The notes beneath the pieces were generated by a model that worked only from the letters and a program-made list of their open reading frames with translations, had not been told where the DNA came from and ran no database searches. This document shows, piece by piece, positions 6,446 to 12,075 of a DNA stretch of 12,075 nucleotides. The stretch comes from an uncultured Flavobacteriales bacterium (GTDB lineage Bacteria; Bacteroidota; Bacteroidia; Flavobacteriales_D; Sanyastnellaceae), in the NCBI GenBank assembly GCA_937996585.1, contig CALKUW010000252.1:1-12075 (forward strand). The letters are read 5' to 3'. Numbering within the stretch: the first letter of the stretch is position 1; every line of letters starts with the position of its first letter. A program made the position numbers and the translations under genes.

Positions 6446-6859
6446 ATGCCCCGTTTCATCGCTTTCGACTACGGAAAGAGCCGGATCGGCATCGCCGTGA
6501 CCGACACGGGAGCGCTCATCGCCTCGCCGGAATGCACGTGCAGCCCGAGCGAATGTCCCGAAGTCGTGCGAAGATTGGTGGAAGCAGAGCCGTGCGCGGG
6601 ATTCGTCATCGGCAAGCCCGGCCTCATCACCGGAACGGTCGCCGACAGCACCGCAGACATCGACCACTTCGCCCGCGCATTGCAAAAGCAGTTTCCCAAA
6701 ATGGCCCTTCACTTCGTGGATGAGGACCACACCAGCAGGGAGGCCTCCCTGGCCATGGTCCAAGGCGGCATGCGCAAGTCCAAGCGCAGGGAAAAGGGCA
6801 ACATCGACAAGGTGGCCGCCGCCATCATCCTGCAGCGCTTCCTCGACGGCAGAGGCTGA
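6446..6859 (+). CDS. ruvX: Putative pre-16S rRNA nuclease / Holliday junction resolvase-like RuvX (YqgF)
   Basis: A 137-residue RNase H-like nuclease of the YqgF/RuvX family, the usual size. Members process the 5' end of 16S rRNA in E. coli; an additional role in DNA resolution has been proposed for some. Seen here: FIAFDYGKSRIGIAVTD (4-20) with the first catalytic Asp at 8, VIGKPG near 54-59, DEDHTSREA (92-100) with the conserved Glu93, and IDKVAAAIILQRFL (120-133) with Asp121. All three acidic residues are kept. ATG 6446 was chosen because the family starts a few residues before the first strand and because a promoter-like element ends four bases upstream. The longer reading from 6392 would overlap dapD. 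It converges on the HAD-like gene with a 12-bp gap. Confidence 0.95.
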   Translation: MPRFIAFDYGKSRIGIAVTDTGALIASPECTCSPSECPEVVRRLVEAEPCAGFVIGKPGLITGTVADSTADIDHFARALQKQFPKMALHFVDEDHTSREASLAMVQGGMRKSKRREKGNIDKVAAAIILQRFLDGRG

Positions 6860-6863
6860 GAAA

Positions 6864-6880
6864 TCCGACGTTCAGTCGGA
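6864..6880 (-). terminator. Small inverted repeat between convergent ruvX and HAD-like genes
   Basis: TCCGAC and GTCGGA are perfect inverted repeats around GTTCA. On the minus strand the hairpin is followed by TTTCTC, so it may end transcription of the HAD-like gene, whose stop codon lies in the loop. The stem is only 6 bp. Confidence 0.4.
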
Positions 6881-7318
6881 CTCGTTGCCTTTGAAGACTT
6901 CGATTTCGCGGGTGGTCTTGACCAGATCCGTGAACCGGTCCACATAGCGGGTCGCCCGCACGACGTGGTTGTCGATCCAATGGTAGTTCCCCCCGCGCGG
7001 CTTGCCCATCAGGAGCCCATGGTACTTGAATCCATGTTCCGCGAGCCAAGCTTCGGTCACCTCGCGGTGGTCTTCCGTCCTGCTGGTGAAGAAGGTGATC
7101 ACATGGCCTTCATCGTACCACTTGTTGAGGGTCTCGATGGCGTCCGGGAAAGGGGCGCAGGTGGCCATGCGCTCGGGTTGCTCATTGGGCACATCCTCGG
7201 TGATGGTGCCATCAATGTCGATGAGGAAGTTCTTGACGTGCTCGGGAAGTTGCGGTGAGGCGGCACGGCCTTCAGCATCCTTGGCTTCCTGGAGATCGCG
7301 GTTCTGAGGTGTTTCCAT
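6872..7318 (-). CDS. Small HAD-superfamily (LNS2-like) phosphatase-like protein
   Basis: A 148-residue protein with a compact HAD fold. Motif I is DIDGT at 34-38 (nucleophile Asp34, acid Asp36), motif II FFTSR at 76-80, motif III lysine in GKPRGGNY (105-112), and a late acidic Asp116 in WIDNH. A lid domain is absent, as in LNS2/lipin-like and KDO8P-phosphatase-like minimal members. Similar Bacteroidota proteins are sometimes labelled phosphoheptose isomerase, which this sequence does not support. The first about 28 residues are charged and probably disordered. A substrate cannot be read from the sequence; sugar phosphate, nucleotide or lipid head group are all possible. It lies 60 bp downstream of bshC on the same strand, and a TAACTTTG promoter-like element overlaps the bshC stop, so it may have its own transcript. 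Confidence 0.85.
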   Translation of the reverse strand: METPQNRDLQEAKDAEGRAASPQLPEHVKNFLIDIDGTITEDVPNEQPERMATCAPFPDAIETLNKWYDEGHVITFFTSRTEDHREVTEAWLAEHGFKYHGLLMGKPRGGNYHWIDNHVVRATRYVDRFTDLVKTTREIEVFKGNESD

Positions 7319-7373
7319 GGTCTTCTTCTAATGCTTGTGGCAGTGAAAGGACCATTACCTTCCAACGGAAATT

Positions 7374-7381
7374 CAAAGTTA
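7374..7381 (-). promoter_or_regulatory. Putative -7 promoter element for the HAD-like gene
   Basis: The minus strand reads TAACTTTG, an exact match to the Bacteroidota box TAnnTTTG, 55 nt before ATG 7318. A TTTTG lies upstream with 15 nt between TTG and TA, slightly shorter than the usual gap. The element overlaps the bshC stop codon. Confidence 0.5.
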
Positions 7382-8986
7382 CGACCGGGATTGCCTCAAA
7401 ACGTGCATCAGCGGACGCCAATCGCCTGGTTCATGACCCTCCTCGAATGCACGCGCCAACACATCCTTCAGAGGAGCCCCGTCCCCGCGCCCCGCTTCCC
7501 AGAGGGCATCGAGGTATTGGAATTGGGCCACGCGCTCCTGAAGCGCCCCGTCGGGCTGGACCCAGCGATGCAGGCGCTCCAGGCGCCCCAAGGCATCCTG
7601 CTCCTTTCGCTTGAACGCCTTGCGGGATTGACCTTCGAGTTTATCAAGCAAGCCTTCCATCCTGACCAAAGTGGCCTTGACACTGCCTTCAAGCGAGCCA
7701 TCCCAGGCGGCGAAAGCCTCCAATGCATCGTCAGCGTTCCTCCTCAAGGCCTGTCGCCATGATTCGAGGTCAGGCACATCTCCTGCCTCGACGAGCATGT
7801 CGATCCAAGCCTGCAGTGAACCGCCGAGATGCTCATCCTTCAGCCCGCAACGTTCCATGAGCCTGGACCACCTTTCCGGCATGACCATCGCGCCGTCCCT
7901 GGGAACCAGAACGGGTTGGATCATGCCCAGGTGTTGGAAGACCCCGGGCAACTGCAGCCAATAGGCCACCTCGGCCATGCCGCCTACAATGGCGACGTCC
8001 GGGAGTATGTAGGATTGGTAGACCGGCCGCAACAGGGCATTGGGGGAGAAATCAGCGGGTTGATCCGCCACCGCCTGTGACATCGCCGCCGTTGAATCCC
8101 AGGTCCGTCCGCCCTGGCTTTCCCATTCTCCGCCGCGCTGCTCGAGACGGTGCCGTCCGCCGGGGGTCAAATGAAAGAGGTTGCACTTCCGCACGTGCAC
8201 CTGCGGCTTGAGTCCAGCTTCTGCCAAGGCGGCATCGCACAGGCTCACGTGGTGGTGAACCAAACCCGCCTCGATCTCGCGTTGCATGGTACCGGCAAAG
8301 GCCGACTTCAGGACGGCATCATCCCCATCGATGACCACGACATCGTCCGGACCGAACAGGCGGTGCACCCAATCGCGCATCGCATCCGCCAGGGTGCCCC
8401 ATCCCCCATCTGACGCAGAGACGCTTTCCCCAGGAACGCCTGCGGCGCTGCACCATTCGGAGAGCACCCCATCCAATCCGTCAACCGACATGCGCCCCAC
8501 GGCTCCTCCCGATGGGGGCGTGTCCCATTGGTGCCAACGCATTCCATCCCACAATCGGCTGATTTCCTCGAAATCATGGTCTTCCGAAGCGAGCCAGAAT
8601 ACGGGCACCACAGGGGTACCCCACCGTGATTCCAGGCGCGCGGCGAACGCCATTGCCGTCCGAATCTTGTAGAAGGTGAAAGCAGGACCACCCGCCAGGC
8701 ACAGTTGGTGCCCGGTGGTGACGGTATGCGCCCCCTTGGAAATCGCCTCGACGAGTCCTGGCCGGGACATGCCGCACCGGTCATATTGATGGCTGATTCT
8801 TTCTGCGAGAAGAACGGGCGAAAGCTGTTCCTTCCGTTGATTCCGCCGTTCATCCAATGCTGCCCATGTGGGCTTGTCGGGCCAATTCCATCCTGCCACC
8901 TCAGGCAATGCCCCTTGCCACCACGCCTTGGCTGGATGCCGATCCGAAAGGGCATCCATGAGTGCGAAACGATTGATTCCCGTCAT
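7379..8986 (-). CDS. bshC: Bacillithiol biosynthesis cysteine-adding enzyme BshC
   Basis: A 535-residue enzyme assigned to the last step of bacillithiol synthesis, joining cysteine to glucosaminyl-malate in the cytoplasm. Bacillithiol is the low-molecular-weight thiol of Bacillota and many Bacteroidota. Visible family motifs: TVTTGHQLCLAGGPAFTFYK (88-107), with TGHQ and GGP; VPVFWLASEDHDFEEI (127-142), the characteristic active-site block; a middle domain with LLRPVYQSYILPDVAIVGG; GEVAYWLQLP-like (MAEVAYWLQLP); and a C-terminal coiled-coil helix rich in Lys/Glu with a final helical turn. Length is typical. The start ATG 8986 leads directly into the N-terminal helix; ATG 8959 is possible. It lies 41 bp after the secreted protein gene with no clear promoter, so it may be read through. 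bshA and bshB are not in the window. Confidence 0.95.
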   Translation of the reverse strand: MTGINRFALMDALSDRHPAKAWWQGALPEVAGWNWPDKPTWAALDERRNQRKEQLSPVLLAERISHQYDRCGMSRPGLVEAISKGAHTVTTGHQLCLAGGPAFTFYKIRTAMAFAARLESRWGTPVVPVFWLASEDHDFEEISRLWDGMRWHQWDTPPSGGAVGRMSVDGLDGVLSEWCSAAGVPGESVSASDGGWGTLADAMRDWVHRLFGPDDVVVIDGDDAVLKSAFAGTMQREIEAGLVHHHVSLCDAALAEAGLKPQVHVRKCNLFHLTPGGRHRLEQRGGEWESQGGRTWDSTAAMSQAVADQPADFSPNALLRPVYQSYILPDVAIVGGMAEVAYWLQLPGVFQHLGMIQPVLVPRDGAMVMPERWSRLMERCGLKDEHLGGSLQAWIDMLVEAGDVPDLESWRQALRRNADDALEAFAAWDGSLEGSVKATLVRMEGLLDKLEGQSRKAFKRKEQDALGRLERLHRWVQPDGALQERVAQFQYLDALWEAGRGDGAPLKDVLARAFEEGHEPGDWRPLMHVLRQSRS

Positions 8987-9027
8987 TCGGAATGGTGCTC
9001 TCGCCCGCTATCCATCCAAAGGACAGG

Positions 9028-10107
9028 TCAATTCAGGAGCATGACCGCCCCCTGCTTGCTCCGCTCATCGTGCGGCACATCCCGGGGCCACTCCAACCGC
9101 CAGATGTACATGCCGGGCTCGAGGGTAGCGCCCTTGGAGGTCTTGCCATCCCAATGTGGCATCCCCGGATCCAATGCTGCAATCCGCTCTCCCCAACGGG
9201 AATAGATCTCGAAGGAGATCGGCATCACTTCTCCCACCTCGGGCTTGAACACATCATTCAAGCCGTCTCCATTCGGAGAGAAGGCACTGGGCACGAACAT
9301 GCCAAAGCCGGGATTGACACCCACTACCTCCGGCTTGGGCCCTTTGACTTCATCCTCCTCGGATGTGAATCCCTCGGAAGGTGTGACTTCCTCGATGGAG
9401 AAGTCGTCGAAGAAGTAATAAGCCAGGCTCGGATTGCTGCCGGATTGAACCTCAACCTCCAATGATTCATCCGGCAGGAAGACCCCGATGGTCATGAAGC
9501 GGTGCGGCTGATCGGCCACGAAGGAAAACGACACCTGTTCCCAATCCTCATCATAACGGGCGTAAGGGAAGTCGAATACCGGAGACAGGTCCAACAGGCC
9601 ATCGCCGAATTGAACAGGTTGGTCTTCGCTCAAAGCGATTCCCACGCCGTCCACAGCCAATCCTGAAAGAGAGGTCGACAGTCGGACACCATTGGTCATC
9701 CCGAATGACAATTGGTACTCCGTACCGACCGTAAGCGGTGCTGAGAACTCCTGAACCAGGTATTCCCGGGACAAGGGTTCACCGGCTCCGTTGCGTTTGA
9801 TGACCGCAAGGCCTGCAATCCCCCGGCCTTCGAAAGGCGGCACCATGGCGACCGGTGTCTCCGGCAGATCGCCCCCGAGTGTGCCGTCGAGGTGAAAGAA
9901 ATCGGGACTGGACAATCCACTGAAGGCATTGTTCCATCCGGGCAGGAGATGCCACATCCCCGGAGCGGAGGGCAGTGCAGTCGACTGTTCAAATCCGGCG
10001 TTGACGAGTTGCCCGAAGGCCACGGATGGCATCGTGCATCCCAAGCCCAACAGCAATGCCAGGCACACTGAGCACAGCGCATTCCGTCCTATTTCGGAAA
10101 CACTCAT
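9028..10107 (-). CDS. Secreted protein with gliding-motility (CHU_C / type B T9SS) C-terminal domain
   Basis: A 359-residue exported protein. Residues 1 to about 32 are a signal peptide (hydrophobic CSVCLALLLGLGC, cleavage near AFG-Q). The mature N-terminal region starts VNAGFEQSTALPS, then PGWNNAFSGLSSPDFFH, and ends with YYFFDDFSIEEV, the layout of Bacteroidota galactose-binding-like jelly-roll domains. Residues 272-359 are the CHU_C domain: VPSAFSPNGDGLNDVFKP, FEIYSRWGE, WDGKTSKG, LEPGMYIWRLEW. This domain directs export through the type IX system and attachment at the cell surface (type B sorting). ATG 10107 was preferred over the upstream start at 10134 because the signal peptide and a promoter-like element five bases upstream fit it. 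The ligand is unknown, and no enzyme motif was seen. Confidence 0.9.
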   Translation of the reverse strand: MSVSEIGRNALCSVCLALLLGLGCTMPSVAFGQLVNAGFEQSTALPSAPGMWHLLPGWNNAFSGLSSPDFFHLDGTLGGDLPETPVAMVPPFEGRGIAGLAVIKRNGAGEPLSREYLVQEFSAPLTVGTEYQLSFGMTNGVRLSTSLSGLAVDGVGIALSEDQPVQFGDGLLDLSPVFDFPYARYDEDWEQVSFSFVADQPHRFMTIGVFLPDESLEVEVQSGSNPSLAYYFFDDFSIEEVTPSEGFTSEEDEVKGPKPEVVGVNPGFGMFVPSAFSPNGDGLNDVFKPEVGEVMPISFEIYSRWGERIAALDPGMPHWDGKTSKGATLEPGMYIWRLEWPRDVPHDERSKQGAVMLLN

Positions 10108-10112
10108 GGTGG

Positions 10113-10119
10113 CAAAATA
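10113..10119 (-). promoter_or_regulatory. Putative -7 promoter element for the CHU_C-domain gene
   Basis: The minus strand reads TATTTTG, then CCACC, then ATG 10107. The heptamer and spacing equal those before the secreted protein gene at 4128. Confidence 0.42.
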
Positions 10120-10142
10120 ACCAATCGTGCCCATTAAACAGA

Positions 10143-10170
10143 GAAGGAGCCCCGCGTTCGGAGCTCCTTC
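10143..10170 (-). terminator. Strong hairpin, probable terminator of the sigma/anti-sigma/barrel operon
   Basis: GAAGGAGC (10143-10150) pairs perfectly with GCTCCTTC (10163-10170). Inside, a C/A mismatch is followed by CCG/CGG around a CGTT tetraloop, so the stem reaches 11 pairs. On the minus strand it is followed by TCTGTTTAA, a short T-rich stretch. It lies 118 bp after the stop of the barrel gene and just upstream of the next gene's promoter, which suits an operon end. Confidence 0.6.
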
Positions 10171-10212
10171 ACCTTAACCAAAACAACTTGAACCAAATCT
10201 TCTCGCTGTGCT

Positions 10213-10233
10213 TGCAGGCCGCTTGCGCCTGCA
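10213..10233. repeat. Second inverted repeat in the 10108-10287 gap
   Basis: TGCAGGC and GCCTGCA are perfect inverted repeats with a 7-nt loop (CGCTTGC). They lie in the 180-bp gap after the barrel gene. No T-run follows on either strand. The role is unknown; RNA stabilisation at the 3' end is possible. Nothing else recognisable is in this gap besides the hairpin at 10143-10170 and the promoter motif. Confidence 0.4.
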
Positions 10234-10287
10234 TTAAGAAGACGCATGTGCCCTCCGTTTTGTTGTTTGCTGGATTCACAACAGGTG

Positions 10288-11256
10288 TCAACGGCGGCGC
10301 GTACCCCGACGGTATTGGAGGCCGACGTTGAACGCCCAATGCCCTCGGTCGCCTGCCGCGTATCGACCGCAGACCAGCCCGGACCAGCCGTTTGCCCCGA
10401 GGGGGAAGGTCAATCCCCCGGTCAATCCCCAAACCCAGGCCTGGAGCTCCTCCCAATCGTTCCGTTCGGCCCCTTCAACACCGGCGGGAGATGGGAGCAT
10501 GGATGAACTGATGCGGTTGACCTGGCGGTTCATCCGCCCACTCCGTGACCACCTTCCGTGGATCCCCGTCCACCAGCGCCATGCACCCGCAGCACGTCGC
10601 CCCATGGTCCAATCGCCCCCTAGGGAAAGTCCGACACTGGCACCCTGCTCCCGAATCAATGCCACCGGCACGGGTAGGGTGTCCAGCTCTATCCCGATGT
10701 CATACGTGCGGTACACCCACTGCTCAAGGCCCCCATTGCCATCAGGTGCGAGACCGAACAGGCTGTCGTCGAGCGCAGCGCTGTCATAGGCCCAGTCCTC
10801 GTGGAGGTCGAGTCCGGCTTCGAACCGAACGAACCCCGGCCCGGCCTTCCATTCCAAAGCGGGTATGATGCCCACGGTGGGCCGGTAGCCCTTGTTGAGA
10901 AAGCCGGACAGCCTCATGCCCTCGGCACTCTCCTGGTACCGAGTAACACCCGCATTGACCCCGAGGAGCAGGTCGGGTTTTCCGAACAGGGACGTTGACT
11001 TCACCTTGCCCTTAGGCTGCTCGAAACCAGCCACCTCGGTAACGTCCAATTCCAGAATCAGCGGGACCCCATCGACGGTGATCGTGTCCTGTCCCGAGTC
11101 TGCTGAGGCGCTGTGAGAAAAGCCAAGCAGCAGGAAAGAACATGCGACAAGACATCGATAGGTGTTCGGGAGGCAGGCACAGACCTCGCGAACCAGCAAA
11201 ATGCCCCCATCACATGGGGCCGGCGGGTTGTGAATCGCAGCGCCCTGCTCGGCCAT
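10288..11256 (-). CDS. Exported beta-barrel-like outer membrane protein (322 aa)
   Basis: I do not recognise a named family. With ATG 11256 the protein has a 34-residue N-terminal stretch, then a hydrophobic core CLVACSFLLLG (35-45) ending in SASA-DS (52/53), which looks like a signal peptide with a long n-region. A TTG at 11199 would give a normal-length one. The mature protein begins with a DTITVDGVPLILELDVTEVA segment and then has alternating aromatic/glycine strands typical of an outer membrane barrel (PDLLLGVNAGVTRY, GYRPTVGIIPALEW, FVRFEAGLDL, YDIGIELDTL, GASVGLSLGGDW, WVWGLTGGLTFPLG), ending in HWAFNVGLQYRRG. The C-terminus lacks the classic terminal Phe and has a basic GTRRR tail. The ATG is one base inside the upstream stop (TGATG), with GTG 11259 as a second option. 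A strong hairpin follows downstream. Confidence 0.72.
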   Translation of the reverse strand: MAEQGAAIHNPPAPCDGGILLVREVCACLPNTYRCLVACSFLLLGFSHSASADSGQDTITVDGVPLILELDVTEVAGFEQPKGKVKSTSLFGKPDLLLGVNAGVTRYQESAEGMRLSGFLNKGYRPTVGIIPALEWKAGPGFVRFEAGLDLHEDWAYDSAALDDSLFGLAPDGNGGLEQWVYRTYDIGIELDTLPVPVALIREQGASVGLSLGGDWTMGRRAAGAWRWWTGIHGRWSRSGRMNRQVNRISSSMLPSPAGVEGAERNDWEELQAWVWGLTGGLTFPLGANGWSGLVCGRYAAGDRGHWAFNVGLQYRRGTRRR

Positions 11257-11987
11257 CACTGCTGGCCTCCGCCGGACTTCAACTGCAAGGGAAGCTTCAA
11301 CGTGGGCGCACCTTCAGCATCCTCTGCATCCTCTGCCTCCTCTGCCTTCTCTGCCTCCTTGGGTTGATTCTCTTCCTGGATGGCGGATTCTTCAGTGGAA
11401 CCTGCCGGTTCATCTCCCTCAAGCGCTTCCAAGGCAGGAACTCCCTCAGTAATCAGTGGGTTCTCACCGATCTCGGGATTTCCGTCCTCCTCAAGACCCA
11501 TGGCATTTTCCATGGTGCCATCAACGCCTTCAACATCTGCTGCGGCCTCCGATTCGGCTTTCGGGGCATCTCCGGATGTCGTACTGGGCAAATTGGCTTC
11601 TTCCGTCTCAACGGCCTCAGCCGACGTTTCCATGGCTTCCTCTACGACAATACTCGAGCTGGTGGCCCCTTCCATCGCAGCGACTGACATGGCCTCTGTC
11701 GCATCGGCGGATGGAACTTGGGAAGCAGGTGCTGTCGTCGTTGCGGGCTCAGGAGCCGACACCGCCTGGTTGTCCTGACTGTCGGGCCACAGGGCCACAG
11801 TGGCTGCGATGACCAGCGCAGCCGCACCCCATGCCGCTCGGTTTCTCCATGCACCGGAACGACCGGCATCATTGAAGAGCCCTTCCCGGGGAGCTGGCGC
11901 ATCCACCGTGCGGTGCCCGAGCAATGCCTTGCACCGTGCATCAAAGTCAGCCGCTGCTTGACTGTCGTGGAATTCTGGGTTGTTCAT
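11256..11987 (-). CDS. Single-pass membrane protein with acidic tail, probable anti-sigma factor
   Basis: A 243-residue protein. Residues 1-47 would be cytoplasmic (DFDARCKALLGHRTVD then APAPREGLFNDAG, like the short 'AP-EGLW-D' regulatory segment beside Bacteroidota ECF sigma genes). Residues 51-67 (AAWGAAALVIAATVALW) form one membrane helix after basic residues, giving an N-in orientation. The rest, about 175 residues, is very rich in Glu, Ala, Ser and Thr, with no recognisable fold, and ends in KLPLQLKSGGGQQ. The start ATG overlaps the stop of a probable ECF sigma gene by four bases (ATGA), and the stop overlaps the start of the barrel gene. From this context and topology I infer an anti-sigma factor that holds the sigma factor and senses the envelope. 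No zinc-binding (ZAS) His/Cys motif is seen. The function is inferred, not proved. Confidence 0.7.
   Translation of the reverse strand: MNNPEFHDSQAAADFDARCKALLGHRTVDAPAPREGLFNDAGRSGAWRNRAAWGAAALVIAATVALWPDSQDNQAVSAPEPATTTAPASQVPSADATEAMSVAAMEGATSSSIVVEEAMETSAEAVETEEANLPSTTSGDAPKAESEAAADVEGVDGTMENAMGLEEDGNPEIGENPLITEGVPALEALEGDEPAGSTEESAIQEENQPKEAEKAEEAEDAEDAEGAPTLKLPLQLKSGGGQQ
11317..11361. repeat. Five imperfect 9-bp tandem repeats in the acidic tail
   Basis: Units are GCATCCTCT twice, then GCCTCCTCT, GCCTTCTCT and GCCTCCTTG. On the minus strand each codes Glu plus Ala plus one charged residue (AED/AEE/AEK). Nine bases keep the frame, so copy-number change would alter tail length without breaking the protein. 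Confidence 0.75.
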
Positions 11988-12075
11988 TTTGCTTGACCTG
12001 CGGTTTCCGAGGTGTTGCTTGATGTAGACTGCGCACGGGCCGAAAGGGTTGCAAGGACCCGCTGCAAATATTTTC
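11984..12075 (-). CDS. C-terminal end of a probable ECF sigma-70 factor (cut by window edge)
   Basis: Only the last 29 residues plus stop are inside the window, in the frame that ends at TGA 11984-11986. They read KYLQRVLATLSARA, then a polar Ser/Thr tail to GQAK. The first part resembles the end of a sigma region 4 recognition helix, where Bacteroidota ECF factors often read 'S-x-ARxxLQxxL'. The last bases before it (GA) fit an arginine codon. The stop overlaps the ATG of the membrane protein (ATGA), the typical layout of a sigma/anti-sigma pair. The identification is from 29 residues and gene order, so it is tentative. The rest of the gene lies right of position 12075. Confidence 0.55.
   Translation of the reverse strand, partial: KYLQRVLATLSARAQSTSSNTSETAGQAK

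Noticed and set aside
10171..10456. Minus-strand frame 10169-10456 as a small gene
   Set aside because: It is mostly within the barrel gene in another frame, is arginine/glycine-rich and has no start or domain evidence.
11988..12075. In-frame upstream extension of the membrane protein past ATG 11987
   Set aside because: The reading AAGPCNPFGPC... has no family resemblance, while the overlapping frame gives a sigma-like helix ending in an ATGA overlap.

Overview
The window looks like a GC-rich chromosome segment from a member of the Bacteroidota, most likely in or near the Flavobacteriales. Four things point there: a BshC bacillithiol enzyme, a gliding-motility-type C-terminal domain (type IX secretion cargo), a Bacteroidota-type rhomboid and SirB1-like protein, and promoter elements of the TAnnTTTG type lying close to start codons without clear Shine-Dalgarno sequences. 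A finer placement is not possible from the sequence alone. Coding density is very high. Convergent genes overlap by 33 bp (843-875) and 20 bp (4465-4484) or nearly touch, and several same-strand pairs share 1-4 bp.

Left part (1-2851): the 3' end of a DegT/DnrJ-type sugar aminotransferase is translationally coupled to a small initiating sugar-phosphate transferase. This is the edge of a surface-glycan or glycoprotein cluster extending left of the window. Next come a convergent SirB1-like (transglutaminase-fold) protein and, diverging from it, a rhomboid intramembrane protease.

Middle part (2859-7318): dnaN (sliding clamp) diverges from a small secreted protein of unknown function. A GT9 glycosyltransferase is coupled to dapD (lysine/diaminopimelate synthesis); both serve the cell envelope. 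ruvX/yqgF diverges from dapD across a 41-bp gap with near-mirror promoter motifs. A small HAD-like protein converges on ruvX.

Right part (7379-12075): bshC (last step of bacillithiol synthesis), then a secreted protein with a CHU_C/type B type IX sorting domain. Finally there is a minus-strand operon: the C-terminus of a probable ECF sigma factor (cut by the window edge), a single-pass membrane protein with a short cytoplasmic domain and a long acidic periplasmic tail (probable anti-sigma factor), and an exported beta-barrel-like protein. The three genes overlap by 4 and 1 bp, and a strong hairpin follows the last. This sigma / membrane regulator / barrel cassette is the best candidate for an undescribed signalling system here.

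No RNA genes, CRISPR arrays, insertion sequences or prophage genes were seen. No stretch longer than 300 bp lacks a gene.
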